This document shows, piece after piece, positions 1 through 9,882 of a stretch of 64,000 nucleotides of DNA. Made by a program: the position numbers and the translations under genes. The stretch is taken from the NCBI RefSeq assembly GCF_022346925.1, contig NZ_JAKRNJ010000001.1, forward strand, positions 806,001 to 870,000. The letters run 5' to 3'. Numbering within the stretch: position 1 is the stretch's first letter; every line of letters begins with the position of its first letter. Source of the DNA: Microvirga sp. ACRRW (GTDB lineage Bacteria > Pseudomonadota > Alphaproteobacteria > Rhizobiales > Beijerinckiaceae). Below the pieces are notes generated by a model, which worked only from the letters and a program-made list of their open reading frames with translations, had not been told where the DNA came from and ran no database searches.

Positions 1-778
1 TCTCACTGAACGCCAATACACCGAAATGCGCATGCAAGAGCTGCAATCCGAACTTGCCTACATGTCGAGACTGACAGCCATGGGCGAGATGGGCTCGACG
101 CTCGCGCACGAGATCAACCAGCCTCTCACGGCCATCGCCAGCTATCTCAAAGGGTGCGGCCTCATTCTGGATCGCATGGAAGGCGCCGAGATAGCGACGC
201 TCAGGCTTGCCGTCGACGAGGCCGCAGAGGAAGCTTTACGCGCTGGCGAAGTCATCCGTCAGTTGAGAGAGTTTGTCGCCCGTGGAGAAAGTGAGCACCG
301 CGTGGAGCAGCTTCAGCGGCTGATCGAGGAAGCGAGCGCGCTCGGACTTGTCGGAGCCAAGGAGAAAGGCATTCAGGTCGAGTTCGATTTCCCGTCAGAC
401 GACTTTCAGGTGATCGTCAATCGCGTTCAGATCCAGCAGGTTCTCATCAACCTCCTGCGCAATGCGGTTGAGGCGATGCACGGCATTCAGGACCGCTTCC
501 TCACCATCCGGGCTGGCGCGGTGCAGGATGGAACGATGGTTCAGATCAGCGTGAAGGATACAGGCTCCGGCATCGCACCGGAGGTTTTGAGCAAGCTGTT
601 CACGCCTTTCACGACCACGAAGAAGAGCGGCATGGGCGTTGGTCTGTCGATCTGCCGGACAATCGTGGAATCTCACGGAGGAAAGATCTGGGCCGATTCC
701 ATTCCAGGCGAAGGAACCACATTCCACTTCACGCTCAGAAGCGTCGATCTCGAAGAGGTTGCCTGGCCTGAAGACTGA
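1..778 (+). CDS. FixL-like sensor histidine kinase, C-terminal part (5' end outside window)
   Basis: The reading frame is open from the first bases. Codons ahead of the first ATG at 26 read LTERQYTE, the usual end of a PAS domain, so the true start lies upstream of the window. From that ATG the segment MGEMGSTLAHEINQPL at about residues 19-34 is the H-box of FixL/HPK4-type kinases, with His28 as the likely phosphoacceptor. The N-box (INLLRNAVEAM), the G1 box (DTGSGI) and the GMGVGLSICRTIVESHGG segment give a complete HATPase domain. The encoded kinase should phosphorylate a response regulator, by family FixJ-like, that is not in view. The sensing domain is missing, so oxygen or heme sensing cannot be judged. 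The downstream gene lies on the opposite strand. Confidence 0.88.
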   Translation, partial: LTERQYTEMRMQELQSELAYMSRLTAMGEMGSTLAHEINQPLTAIASYLKGCGLILDRMEGAEIATLRLAVDEAAEEALRAGEVIRQLREFVARGESEHRVEQLQRLIEEASALGLVGAKEKGIQVEFDFPSDDFQVIVNRVQIQQVLINLLRNAVEAMHGIQDRFLTIRAGAVQDGTMVQISVKDTGSGIAPEVLSKLFTPFTTTKKSGMGVGLSICRTIVESHGGKIWADSIPGEGTTFHFTLRSVDLEEVAWPED

Positions 779-820
779 CGATCCGCGCAACGTGAAACAC
801 ACACGAATGGAATTCAGCGG

Positions 821-1111
821 TCAGGCAGCGAGGCTTAGAACACCGGTCATGTCACTGGGAAAGAACATAAGCTCGGCCGCTTCGTCGGCTTCCAGGGCGG
901 TTTCCTGCCGGAAGATGGTGGAGCGGTTTGGCTCCGCGTCTTGGTCAGCGCCTTGAGGCAGCCAATCCACGTCCACCCAATGGTTGGCATGATGCACGGA
1001 GACGATTTCGGCACCGAGAGCCTTGAGCTTCAAGCGGAGGTCGACGAAGCGCGCGAAAAACTCATTGTCGCTGGCCATCGAACCGGTGTGTATGGGAACA
1101 TAGGCAATCAT
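821..1111 (-). CDS. Small uncharacterised protein, 96 aa
   Basis: I do not recognise this protein. The ATG at 1111 is preceded by a good ribosome binding site (AAGGGAAG, about 5 bases away), which is why I chose it over an in-frame start farther upstream. The product begins MIAYVPIHTG, has a central HHANHWVDVDW stretch and an acidic C-terminal half. It has no signal peptide, transmembrane segment or cysteine motif that I can see. It sits alone between the kinase and xylB, both on the other strand. It could be a short stress-type protein, but nothing in the sequence settles that. Confidence 0.55.
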   Translation of the reverse strand: MIAYVPIHTGSMASDNEFFARFVDLRLKLKALGAEIVSVHHANHWVDVDWLPQGADQDAEPNRSTIFRQETALEADEAAELMFFPSDMTGVLSLAA

Positions 1112-1270
1112 TGCACTTCCCTTGAGGGTATCTGTCTGCGGGCAATCATTACCCGCAGGCTTCCTGGATAAAGGGACGTGCTTGTGTGAAGCTGGTGCCG
1201 TCGCCAGCTCTCCCGGCATCATGTATCCTTCGATGGGTCTCTCCTCAGCGAGCCCTTCTCGGAGCGCAGC

Positions 1271-2755
1271 ATGCCTCATTACCTTGGTATCGATGTCGGC
1301 ACATCGGCGGTCAAAGCGCTGATCGTCGACGCGCAGCAGCGGCCCGTCGCGGAAGCGGATATTCCCCTGGAGGTTTCCCGTCCGCGCAATCTCTGGTCCG
1401 AACAGGGTCCCGAGAGCTGGTGGCAAGCGATTCAGGCGGCCATTGGGCAATTGCGCACCCAAGCGCCTGCGGTCTTTGCCGATGTCCGGGGGATTGGGCT
1501 CTCAGGCCAGATGCATGGCGCCGTCCTTCTGGACGCGCATGACAAGCCATTGCGACCGGCCATTCTCTGGAATGACGGCCGCTCCTTTCAGGAGGCGGAC
1601 GACCTCAAGTCGCAGCATCCGGACCTTTCGCGGCTCATGGGGGTGATTCCCATGCCCGGCTTCACGGCCCCGAAGCTCCTGTGGCTTGCCCGCCATGAGC
1701 CGGAAGCATTCCGCAACTTAAGAAAGGTTCTCCTGCCGAAGGACTATATTCGCCTGAAACTCACCGGAAGCTGCGTCACCGACATGTCCGATGCAGCCGG
1801 GACCTGGTGGCTCGACGAGGCGGCGCGCGATTGGTCGGATGAAGCCCTCTCGGCAACGGGCCTGGAGCGTGCACAAATGCCCGACCTCGTCGAGGGCTCT
1901 GCGCCGTCCGGAACGTTACGCCCCGAGATCGCAGCGGAATGGGGGATGCGAAGCGACGTTGTCGTGGCCGGCGGAGCCGGCGATGCGGCAGCAGGGGCGG
2001 TTGGGCTGGGAGCCATCGAGGACGGATCGGCCTTCATCTCTCTCGGCACGTCCGGACAGCTGTTTGTCACCACGCGCCATTTCAGCCCCGCCCCCGAAGC
2101 CTTGGTCCATTCGTTCTGCCATGCCATTCCGGACCGCTGGTTTCAGATGGCGGCCATGCTGAACGGGGCGAGCTGCCTCGCCTGGGCGGCCGGGCTGCTC
2201 AACGCCGATATTGCGACTCTCCTGCGCCAGACTGAGGACGCCTATCGAGCGCCCACTTCCCTGCTCTTCCTGCCCTACCTCGCCGGAGAGCGGACGCCTC
2301 ACAACGATCCCTATGCGCGCGGCGTCTTCTTCGGCCTTTCCCCGCAGACGCAACAAGCAGACTTGATCCAAGCGGTCCTGGAGGGTGTTGCCTTCACCTT
2401 CGCCGATGCCAAGGCATGTCTCGAACAAGCAGGCACGCAACTCTCTTACGCAGGCCTGATCGGCGGTGGTTCCCGAAGCGCTTTCTGGGCCCGCATTCTT
2501 GCCAATGTTCTGAACATTCCGCTCGTCCGCTATCAAGGCAGCGACAAAGGACCAGCCTTCGGCGCAGCCAGGCTGGCACGCCTGGCGGCAACCGGAGAAC
2601 CTCCGGAAGCTGTGTGCTCGCCGCCCGCAGTGCTTGAAACCATAGAACCCGAACCTGGCCTCGTGGAGGCATATGGCCCACGTATCGAAGACTTCCGCCG
2701 CCTCTATCGAGCCCTAAGGCCTGAGTTCAGGCATGCCTTCGCAGGCGGCGATTGA
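1271..2755 (+). CDS. xylB: Xylulokinase (FGGY family)
   Basis: This cytoplasmic kinase converts D-xylulose and ATP to xylulose 5-phosphate, feeding the pentose phosphate pathway. The 494-aa length is normal for XylB. The N-terminal phosphate-binding motif GIDVGTSAVKALIVD, the xylulokinase-type SGQMHG segment near residue 80, WNDGR just after it, the second nucleotide-binding segment around GTSGQLF and the C-terminal GGGSRSAFWARI motif are all intact. It is the first gene of a sugar module and lies 251 bases upstream of an ABC importer on the same strand. Other FGGY kinases act on related ketoses or polyols, so the substrate is likely but not proven. Confidence 0.9.
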   Translation: MPHYLGIDVGTSAVKALIVDAQQRPVAEADIPLEVSRPRNLWSEQGPESWWQAIQAAIGQLRTQAPAVFADVRGIGLSGQMHGAVLLDAHDKPLRPAILWNDGRSFQEADDLKSQHPDLSRLMGVIPMPGFTAPKLLWLARHEPEAFRNLRKVLLPKDYIRLKLTGSCVTDMSDAAGTWWLDEAARDWSDEALSATGLERAQMPDLVEGSAPSGTLRPEIAAEWGMRSDVVVAGGAGDAAAGAVGLGAIEDGSAFISLGTSGQLFVTTRHFSPAPEALVHSFCHAIPDRWFQMAAMLNGASCLAWAAGLLNADIATLLRQTEDAYRAPTSLLFLPYLAGERTPHNDPYARGVFFGLSPQTQQADLIQAVLEGVAFTFADAKACLEQAGTQLSYAGLIGGGSRSAFWARILANVLNIPLVRYQGSDKGPAFGAARLARLAATGEPPEAVCSPPAVLETIEPEPGLVEAYGPRIEDFRRLYRALRPEFRHAFAGGD

Positions 2756-2882
2756 AAGTGTTTTGAGCAGCCCTAATCTCCTTTCGTCCTGAACGATCAA
2801 GTCGCTCGCAATCAAGCCGAAGACGTCAGGGAGGAAAGAAACGTGGATCGGGGCTCTGCTGCGACATCCCCCAATTCCACCA

Positions 2883-2907
2883 CTTCTCTTGGAGCTCCCG
2901 GGAGAAG
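2883..2907. promoter_or_regulatory. Imperfect 25-bp dyad upstream of sugar ABC operon
   Basis: Arms CTTCTC and GAGAAG flank an internal GGAGCTCC palindrome in the 251-base gap between xylB and the ABC ATPase gene. The dyad ends about 100 bases before the start codon. Size and position suit an operator for a LacI- or GntR-type sugar regulator, but no regulator gene is present nearby. The rest of the gap shows no clear gene. Confidence 0.25.
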
Positions 2908-3006
2908 CATGTTGGGTGCTGCCTTAGAGCAACCCCATATCGCCCTCTGCCTTTCCTGTGAGCATGCTGATTATGTCTCCAGCGCACTCGAGCCGAAGGA
3001 GAGGCT

Positions 3007-4536
3007 ATGACAGGCTCATCTCCGATTCTCGAAATGTCCAGGATTTCGAAGACCTTTCCCGGTGTGAGAGCGCTCTCCGATGTGTCGCTCACCGTTTATC
3101 CAGGTGAGATCCATGCGCTCATGGGCGAGAACGGAGCCGGCAAGTCGACCCTGATGAAAATCCTTTCAGGCGCCTATCTCGCCGATAGCGGCGGAGAGAT
3201 CCGGATCGAGGGAAAGCATGTGACGATCAACGGCCCCCTCGCCGCTATCCATCACGGAATATCGACCATCTATCAGGAGCTCTGCCTCGCGCCGAACCTA
3301 TCGGTCGCCGAGAACATGCTGCTGGGACGTGAGCACAGAAGCGGCTTCATGGTCGACCGCAGCTCGATGGAAAACGCCTGCCGGAATGTACTTGCCCGGC
3401 TGGGGGTTTCGTTCGGCCCTTCGACGAAGGTCAGCGAATTGTCGATGGCTGAGAGACAACTGGTGGAGATCGCCCGCGCGCTCATCTCCAATGCCCGCAT
3501 CCTGATCATGGACGAGCCGACCACCTCGCTGTCGTCGAGGGAAACGGAAGCTCTCTTCGCGCTCGTGCGTCAGCTTCGGACAGAAGGTATGGCGATCATC
3601 TATATCAGTCACCGCATGGCCGAGGTTTACGAACTCGCCGACCGTGTCTCCGTGCTGAGGGATGGAACCTATGTCGGCACCCTTGAGCGAGATGAAATTT
3701 CGGCCGACCGTCTGGTCCGCATGATGGTCGGCCGCGATCTCTCCTCCTTTTACAAGAAGGACCACGATGCGAAAGGAAGCCGCGGCCCGGTGCTCTTCTC
3801 CGTTCGCAATATGAGCGATGGCAATCGGGCCCATGAATGTTCATTCGATCTGCATTTGGGAGAGACTCTGGGCATCGCAGGGCTCGTCGGGGCTGGGCGA
3901 ACCGAACTCGCACGCCTCATCTATGGGGCCGACCCGCGCACCAGCGGCGAGATCACCCTGCAAGGAAAACCTCTTGCGATCCATCGCCCGGAGGATGCGA
4001 TCGATGCGGGCATCGTCTATCTGACCGAGGACCGAAAGCACCTCGGTCTGTTCCTCGACATGACGGTGCGCGAGAACGTCAATCTGAACGTTCTAGGCCG
4101 GGATGCGCGGCCAGGCAGAATCCTGAACCTCAAATCCGCCAAGACGCGCGCTGCTTCCGCGATCAAGTCGCTGGGAATCCGGGTGGCCGGGGATATAGTT
4201 CCTGTCGGCAGCCTTTCCGGCGGCAATCAGCAGAAAGTTTTGCTCTCCCGCCTGCTCGAAACAAAGCCGCGCGTGCTGATCCTCGACGAGCCGACACGCG
4301 GCGTCGACATCGGAGCGAAATCTGAAATCTATCGGCTGATCGACGAGCTGGTACGCAGCGGCGTCGGCGTCATCGTCATATCGAGCGAACTTCCGGAGGT
4401 CGTCGGCATCTGCGACCGCGTGCTGGTGATGCGGGAAGGAAGGATCGCAGGTGAGGTCGGCGGTGTCGGCCATCCTCCGATCACGCAGGAAAACATCGTC
4501 GCCATCGCGACAGGCGTGAAGGAAGCCGCCGCATGA
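3007..4536 (+). CDS. Sugar ABC transporter ATP-binding protein (RbsA/XylG/FrcA type)
   Basis: This 509-aa protein has two fused nucleotide-binding domains, as in the CUT2 sugar importers. The first domain has Walker [10 protein letters not shown] (about residues 40-48) and Walker [14 protein letters not shown]. The second has a degenerate Walker A ([10 protein letters not shown]), the signature LSGGNQQK and Walker [12 protein letters not shown]. That asymmetry is standard for the family. It should energise uptake through the permease encoded next, whose start overlaps this stop by four bases. Gene order is ATPase, permease, binding protein. Sugar specificity cannot be read from the ATPase. 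Confidence 0.93.
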   Translation: MTGSSPILEMSRISKTFPGVRALSDVSLTVYPGEIHALMGENGAGKSTLMKILSGAYLADSGGEIRIEGKHVTINGPLAAIHHGISTIYQELCLAPNLSVAENMLLGREHRSGFMVDRSSMENACRNVLARLGVSFGPSTKVSELSMAERQLVEIARALISNARILIMDEPTTSLSSRETEALFALVRQLRTEGMAIIYISHRMAEVYELADRVSVLRDGTYVGTLERDEISADRLVRMMVGRDLSSFYKKDHDAKGSRGPVLFSVRNMSDGNRAHECSFDLHLGETLGIAGLVGAGRTELARLIYGADPRTSGEITLQGKPLAIHRPEDAIDAGIVYLTEDRKHLGLFLDMTVRENVNLNVLGRDARPGRILNLKSAKTRAASAIKSLGIRVAGDIVPVGSLSGGNQQKVLLSRLLETKPRVLILDEPTRGVDIGAKSEIYRLIDELVRSGVGVIVISSELPEVVGICDRVLVMREGRIAGEVGGVGHPPITQENIVAIATGVKEAAA

Positions 4537-5564
4537 CAACTCCCGATCAATCCAGCACATCCATCCAGAACTCCGGAATCCTCGGCGTCGACACGGAAAC
4601 ACGAAGCCTGCAAAAGCGGCTCGCATGGCGTTCCACCCTGCAAGCCATCGGCATGCTCCCGGTTCTGATCATTCTCGGCATTGCCTTTGAACTCATGTCG
4701 GGCCGCTTCCTGAGCGTCCAGAATCTTTCCATCGTGGCGCAACAGGCCTCGATCAACATCGTGCTCGCTGCGGGGATGACCTTCGTCATTCTCACCGGCG
4801 GCATCGATCTCTCCGTAGGCTCCATCCTCGCCGCATCGGCGATGGTCGCGATCCTCGGCTCGCAAATTCCCGAATGGGGCCTGCTGGGGATCCCTGCCGC
4901 CTTGCTGATGGGTCTTGCGCTTGGTTTCCTCAATGGCGCGCTCATCGCCTTCATGCGGCTTCCCCCTTTCATCGTGACGCTCGGCTCCTTGACGGCTGTG
5001 CGCGGCCTCGCGCGCCTGCTCGGCAACGACACGACCAAGTTCAACCCGGAGCTCCCCTTTGCCTTTATCGGCAATGGATATCTCTTCGGCGTCCCCTGGC
5101 TTGTGGTGATTGCCTTCGTGGTCGTGCTGGTATCCTGGTTCATTTTGCGGCGCACGGTTCTTGGCGTGCACATCTATGCCGTCGGCGGCAATCCGGATGC
5201 TGCGCGCCTCACTGGCATCAAGGTCTGGGCCGTTCTGCTCTTCGTTTATTGCGCTTCAGGCTTTACCAGCGGTCTAGGCGGCGTCATGTCTGCGGCGCGC
5301 CTTTACGCGGCCAACGGGCTGCAGCTTGGCCAGTCCTATGAGCTCGACGCCATCGCCGCCGTCATCCTCGGCGGCACGAGCTTCGTGGGCGGCATCGGCT
5401 CCATCTGGGGCACACTCATCGGCGCACTCATCATCGCGGTTTTGTCGAACGGCCTCATTCTCGTCGGCGTCTCCGACATCTGGCAATTCATCATAAAGGG
5501 TCTCGTCATCATCGGCGCCGTGGCCCTCGACCGGTATCGCCTGAAGGGCTCCGCGCGCACCTGA
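4533..5564 (+). CDS. Sugar ABC transporter permease (RbsC family)
   Basis: This 343-aa inner-membrane permease of the CUT2 class has about 8-10 hydrophobic segments. Family hallmarks include [15 protein letters not shown] near residue 85 and [14 protein letters not shown] near residue 215, the cytoplasmic loop that contacts the ATPase. [22 protein letters not shown] follows further on. It pairs with the preceding ATPase (ATGA overlap) and the binding protein that follows 86 bases later. By similarity it moves a monosaccharide such as ribose, xylose, fructose or mannose. Confidence 0.93.
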   Translation: MTTPDQSSTSIQNSGILGVDTETRSLQKRLAWRSTLQAIGMLPVLIILGIAFELMSGRFLSVQNLSIVAQQASINIVLAAGMTFVILTGGIDLSVGSILAASAMVAILGSQIPEWGLLGIPAALLMGLALGFLNGALIAFMRLPPFIVTLGSLTAVRGLARLLGNDTTKFNPELPFAFIGNGYLFGVPWLVVIAFVVVLVSWFILRRTVLGVHIYAVGGNPDAARLTGIKVWAVLLFVYCASGFTSGLGGVMSAARLYAANGLQLGQSYELDAIAAVILGGTSFVGGIGSIWGTLIGALIIAVLSNGLILVGVSDIWQFIIKGLVIIGAVALDRYRLKGSART

Positions 5565-5650
5565 GAGCGTGTGCCGCAGGGCGACCGTGCTCGTGGCTTG
5601 GTCAACCCGGCGCGATGCAACAAAGACCGAAACGACGTGGAGGAAGATAC

Positions 5651-6589
5651 ATGAAGCGCATTCTTCTGACGGCCGTTGCCGTTGCTGCCCTCAGTGCCGG
5701 CGCGGCCGAGGCCAAGGAACTGAAATCCATCGGCATCTCGCTCGGCTCCATGGGCAACCCATTCTTCGTCGCTCTCGCCCGTGGCGCAGAAGCCGAGGCG
5801 AAGAAGATCAATCCGAACGTCAAGGTGACGGCGGTCGGCTACGATTACGATCTCAACAAGCAGTTCACGCAGATCGACAACTTCATCGCCGCCGGCGTCG
5901 ACATGATCCTCCTCAATCCGGGCGACCCGAACGCGGTGGAGCCCGCCATCAAGAAGGCCCAGGCCGCAGGCATCATGGTCGTTGCGGTCGATACGGCAGC
6001 CAAGGGCGCTGACTTGACGGTGACGACGAACAATGTCCAAGCCGGGCAGATCGCCTGCCAGTACATCGTCGACAAGCTCCAAGGCAAAGGCAACGTCATC
6101 ATCCAGAACGGACCGCAGGTCTCGGCAGTCATCGACCGCGTGAAGGGCTGCAAGGAGGTTTTCGCCAAGAACACCGGCCTCAAGGTTCTGTCCGACGATC
6201 AGGATGCCAAAGGTTCCCGCGAAGGCGGCCTTCAGGTCATGCAAAGCCATCTCACCCGCTTCCCGGATGTCAATGCCGTGTTTGCGATCAACGATCCTCA
6301 GGCCATCGGCACGAACTTGGCGGCCAAGCAGCTCAATCGCAACAACATCATCATCACCTCGGTCGACGGCGCGCCGGATATCGAGGCGGCCCTGAAGGAC
6401 CAGGGGAGCCCCATGATCCAGGCTTCATCGAGCCAGGACCCTTATGCGATGGCCCAGCTGGCCGTGCGCTTGGGTAACGATGCCATGAATGGTAAGAAGC
6501 CGGAGAACGCGGTGACGTTGATGCCTTCGAAGCTGATCACCCGCGAGAACGTGAATCAATACCAGGGCTGGTCCGCACCCCGCTCCTGA
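5651..6589 (+). CDS. Sugar ABC transporter periplasmic binding protein (RbsB type)
   Basis: The ATG at 5651 gives a 312-aa protein with a clean signal peptide, residues 1-22, probably cut after AEA. The mature part is a type I periplasmic fold of the RbsB/FrcB group: the opening KSIGISLGSMGNPFF strand, a DMILLNPGDPNAVEPAI segment and a C-terminal SKLITRENVNQY stretch. A purine-rich stretch (GGAGGAAG) precedes this start. An upstream in-frame ATG at 5615 would spoil the signal peptide. The 86-base gap from the permease gene may allow separate regulation. The ligand is unknown; neighbouring genes point to mannose, fructose or a pentose. Confidence 0.92.
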   Translation: MKRILLTAVAVAALSAGAAEAKELKSIGISLGSMGNPFFVALARGAEAEAKKINPNVKVTAVGYDYDLNKQFTQIDNFIAAGVDMILLNPGDPNAVEPAIKKAQAAGIMVVAVDTAAKGADLTVTTNNVQAGQIACQYIVDKLQGKGNVIIQNGPQVSAVIDRVKGCKEVFAKNTGLKVLSDDQDAKGSREGGLQVMQSHLTRFPDVNAVFAINDPQAIGTNLAAKQLNRNNIIITSVDGAPDIEAALKDQGSPMIQASSSQDPYAMAQLAVRLGNDAMNGKKPENAVTLMPSKLITRENVNQYQGWSAPRS

Positions 6590-6653
6590 TCCTGTCATGC
6601 CTGACCGTGCGGCGTCGGAACGTCCGGCGCCGCTTCCCTATACGGAGACAAGA

Positions 6654-7604
6654 ATGATCCTGGTCTGCGGTGAAGCCTTGATCGACATGTTCATCGGAGC
6701 ACCTTCTCCGAATGGGCTTTCGGCCGAGGGCGTGGCAGGCGGATCGCCCTTCAACGTCGCCATCGGCATCGGCCGCCTCGGCCGCCCCACGGCTTTCCTG
6801 TCCACCCTATCGGAAGACACGTTCGGCGCCTTTCTCGCAGACAGGCTCGCTGACGCGGGCGTGAGCGCCTCCTACCTGCAGCGCTGCCCGAACCCGACCA
6901 CTCTCAGCGTCATCGCAACGACCGCCTCAGGTGAACCGCACTATTCCTTTTACGCTCCGGACAGCGCAGACCGTGCCCTCAAACCCGAGGCACTACCCTC
7001 GCAACTTCCTTCCGACATCAACGCCATCGCCGCAGGTTCCTATGCCCTTGGAGTCGAGCCCATCGCCAGCGCCATCGAGACCCTGCTCCGCCGTGAAGCA
7101 GGAGGGCGCGTGGTGTCGCTCGATCCGAATGTGCGTCCCCGCGTCGTCGGCGACCTGGTAACCTATCGCGAGCGCTTCGAGCGGCTTCTCGCTTATGCCG
7201 ACATCGTCAAGGCGAGCGATGAGGATCTTCATCTGCTTTATGCGAACCAGGATCTCGTCGCTTCCGCGCAGGCCTGGCTTAAACGCGGCCCCAAGCTGGT
7301 CATCGCCACGCGCGGAGCGGACGGGCCATTGGCATTCCTCAACTCCTTGGTCATCGAGCGCCCGGCGCCGCGCGTGAACGTGGTCGACACGGTGGGCGCA
7401 GGCGACACCTTCCATGCAGGCCTTCTCTCCTGGCTCGATGCGAACGGCCTGCTCACTCCGTCAGGCGTTGAAGGCTTGAGCGAGGCGCAGGTGGCGGAGG
7501 CTCTCGACTTTGCTGCTGCGGCGGCAGCCATCGTCTGCACGCGTCGGGGCGCCAACCCGCCCACCTGGAGCGAAGTGGTTCGCTTCATGGTCGAGCGCGC
7601 TTAG
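6654..7604 (+). CDS. Fructokinase-like carbohydrate kinase (PfkB family)
   Basis: This 316-aa PfkB kinase phosphorylates a sugar with ATP, most likely fructose to fructose 6-phosphate. The N-terminal GGSPFNVAIGIGRLG motif is family signature 1, and VVDTVGAGDTFHAGLL near residue 240 is signature 2 with the catalytic Asp. The start was placed at 6654 because GGAGAC lies just upstream and the protein then opens MILVCGEALIDMF like other fructokinases. It lies 64 bases after the binding-protein gene and 18 bases before an AGE-family isomerase. An isomerase making fructose would supply its substrate. Confidence 0.85.
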   Translation: MILVCGEALIDMFIGAPSPNGLSAEGVAGGSPFNVAIGIGRLGRPTAFLSTLSEDTFGAFLADRLADAGVSASYLQRCPNPTTLSVIATTASGEPHYSFYAPDSADRALKPEALPSQLPSDINAIAAGSYALGVEPIASAIETLLRREAGGRVVSLDPNVRPRVVGDLVTYRERFERLLAYADIVKASDEDLHLLYANQDLVASAQAWLKRGPKLVIATRGADGPLAFLNSLVIERPAPRVNVVDTVGAGDTFHAGLLSWLDANGLLTPSGVEGLSEAQVAEALDFAAAAAAIVCTRRGANPPTWSEVVRFMVERA

Positions 7605-7622
7605 AAACAGCAGGAACCTCAA

Positions 7623-8873
7623 ATGCAGATGCCCCTCCCCAATCTTCCCGCAACCGGGTCGAGTTGGCGCACGCGCCCTTATCATCGCCAATGGCTCAGC
7701 GAGCAGGCAGGTCGCCTGTTCGATTTTTTCCAGCGCCACAGCATCAATCCTGCAGGCGGCTTCTTCAATCTCGACCGTCAGGGGCGACCGCTCGACGGCG
7801 ACAATTCAGTCCGCCAGATTCATAGCACCACACGCATGGTGCATTGCTCCTCCATCGGCGTTCTTCTCGGCCGTCCCGGATGCGATGCGCTTGTCGATCA
7901 CGGCATGAGCTATCTTTGGAAGCACCACCGGGACGCCCAGCATGGAGGCTATGTCTGGTCTCTCGATGACAACGGACCGAAGGACGACACGAAGCAGGCT
8001 TACGGACACGCCTTCGTGCTGCTCGCCGCTTCCAGCGCGAAGATTGTCGGCCATCCTCTCGCAGATACGCTTCTGGCTGATATTTCTCAGGTCCTGGAAG
8101 AGCGCTTTTGGGAAGAACAGAACGGCGCGGTCGCCGAGGAATTCGCTCGCGACTGGTCGTCGATCAGCGAGTATCGCGGCCAGAATTCCAACATGCATCT
8201 GACGGAAGCCTTGATGGCCGCGTTCGAGGCGACCGGCGAGAGATCCTATCTCGATAAGGCCGAGCGCATCGCGGATCTCATCATCCGCCGCCATGCCGCA
8301 TCGCTCGGCTATCGGGTCGCCGAGCATTTTCACGTCGATTGGTCACTGGATCGCGATTATCGCGGCCACGAGATGTTCCGTCCCTATGGCACGACGCCGG
8401 GGCATTGGCTCGAATGGGCGCGTCTTCTGCTGCAGCTCTGGGTGCTCGGCGGTAAGCGTCACGATTGGATGCCGACAGCATCCCGCGAATTGTTCCGCCA
8501 ATCCATCGAACTCGGCTGGGATGAGACCAAAGGCGGCTTCTTCTATTCACTCGACTGGAATGACCAGCCGCGCTTGCCGCACAAACTGTGGTGGCCCTGC
8601 GCCGAGGCCATCGGCGCTGCGGCCTTTCTTTGCGAGCACAGTCCGAGCGAATTTCACGAGACATGGTACAGGCATGTATGGAGCTTTATCGAGCGCCATC
8701 TGATCGATCACGAGCAGGGCGGCTGGCATCCGGAACTCTCGGAAGACCTACAGCCTGCGAACACATTGTTCACGGGAAAGCCCGATCTCTATCATGCTTT
8801 GCAGGCCTGTCTCATTCCTCTCTTTCCAGCGACGGGAAGTTTGACGCACGTCATCCCGCAAAGCGAGGACTAA
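7623..8873 (+). CDS. AGE-family sugar epimerase/isomerase (probable mannose isomerase)
   Basis: This 416-aa protein belongs to the N-acylglucosamine 2-epimerase superfamily, an (alpha/alpha)6 barrel. Recognisable segments are STTRMVHCSSIG near residue 65, the HGGYVW strand, HLTEALMAAFEATGE in the middle and HEMFRPYGTTPGHWLEWARLLLQL near residue 250, which carries conserved barrel histidines. Alphaproteobacterial members are often labelled mannose-6-phosphate isomerase; characterised relatives isomerise free mannose to fructose. With the preceding fructokinase this gives mannose to fructose to fructose 6-phosphate, an inference from context. Its stop overlaps that of the convergent ribokinase gene by four bases. 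Confidence 0.82.
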   Translation: MQMPLPNLPATGSSWRTRPYHRQWLSEQAGRLFDFFQRHSINPAGGFFNLDRQGRPLDGDNSVRQIHSTTRMVHCSSIGVLLGRPGCDALVDHGMSYLWKHHRDAQHGGYVWSLDDNGPKDDTKQAYGHAFVLLAASSAKIVGHPLADTLLADISQVLEERFWEEQNGAVAEEFARDWSSISEYRGQNSNMHLTEALMAAFEATGERSYLDKAERIADLIIRRHAASLGYRVAEHFHVDWSLDRDYRGHEMFRPYGTTPGHWLEWARLLLQLWVLGGKRHDWMPTASRELFRQSIELGWDETKGGFFYSLDWNDQPRLPHKLWWPCAEAIGAAAFLCEHSPSEFHETWYRHVWSFIERHLIDHEQGGWHPELSEDLQPANTLFTGKPDLYHALQACLIPLFPATGSLTHVIPQSED

Positions 8874-9802
8874 CCAGCCAAAGCCTTCTCCAGCCTATCG
8901 CGAGAGGGCATGCCTTCCTGGGCACCTGCCGTCATGCATGACAGGGATGCTGCGACGCAGGCCCGATGCATGGCGTCATTCATCTCACGCCCTTCCGCAA
9001 CGCCGCACGCGAGCACGCCGACGAACGTATCGCCCGCCCCCGTGGTATCGACCGGCTTGACCGGAAAAGCGTTCGCGTGACTCTGCGTACCATCGGGACT
9101 GACGGCAAACGCACCCTTCGCTCCCGCCGTCACAATGCAGAGCAGATTGCAGCTTCGCGCCAGAATGGATGCTGCTTTAAGATAATCCTTTCCAGCGTCC
9201 TGCCCCATGATGGCCGCAACAGAGATTGCTTCGTGTTCGTTGACGACAAGCATGTCGGTGCTTGCGAGCATCTCAGCCATGGCAGAGCGTTCCACCGCAG
9301 CCGGAGCAGGCGCGACATTCCAGATAACGGTCGCGCCCTCTCTCCTCGCACGCCGCGCCACTTCTAGGTTCTCAACGAGAGGCACTTCCATCTGAAGAAC
9401 CAGCACGGAGACTGCCGATAGCAGCCCACCCGGCAAGTCCGCCGCACGCACAACCAAATTGGCGCCGCTTGCAACCGTGATGGCGTTCTCTCCTTGCCCA
9501 TCGACAGTGATGAAGGCGCAGCCGGTTGGTTCGCCGGAAATCTGCACAGCCGTCACATCGACATCATTCTTGCGAAGGTTATCGATGCACGCTTTGCCGA
9601 ATGCATCGTCTCCCACGGCCGCAGCCATAGCGACCTTGATCGAGCTTCCCTGACATGCACGGGCAGCGGCAACCGCCTGGTTCGCTCCCTTGCCGCCAAA
9701 GAAACTGTCGGCTCGGCGTGACAGAACGGTTTCTCCAGGACGGGCGATGCTTTCCACCCGGGCGACGAGATCCATGTTGATCGACCCGAATATCGTGATC
9801 AT
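8870..9802 (-). CDS. rbsK: Ribokinase (PfkB family)
   Basis: This 310-aa kinase converts ribose and ATP to ribose 5-phosphate. From the ATG at 9802 it begins MITIFGSINMDLV, then has the PfkB GGKGANQAVAAARA motif near residue 40 and DTTGAGDTFVGVLACG near residue 250 with the catalytic Asp. The FGSINMD opening and GGKGANQA form are typical of ribokinases rather than fructokinases. I chose this start because it matches the family; in-frame starts lie 15 and 57 bases upstream. It stands alone on the minus strand facing the sugar operon and could supply the ribose branch of the same module. Confidence 0.86.
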   Translation of the reverse strand: MITIFGSINMDLVARVESIARPGETVLSRRADSFFGGKGANQAVAAARACQGSSIKVAMAAAVGDDAFGKACIDNLRKNDVDVTAVQISGEPTGCAFITVDGQGENAITVASGANLVVRAADLPGGLLSAVSVLVLQMEVPLVENLEVARRARREGATVIWNVAPAPAAVERSAMAEMLASTDMLVVNEHEAISVAAIMGQDAGKDYLKAASILARSCNLLCIVTAGAKGAFAVSPDGTQSHANAFPVKPVDTTGAGDTFVGVLACGVAEGREMNDAMHRACVAASLSCMTAGAQEGMPSRDRLEKALAG

Positions 9803-9882
9803 GCAATCCTGCTCCATTCTGCGATTGCCTGATAGAAAAATACCGGGTTCTGCGGCCAATCTGGAGAGCGAAATTTTTGGCC

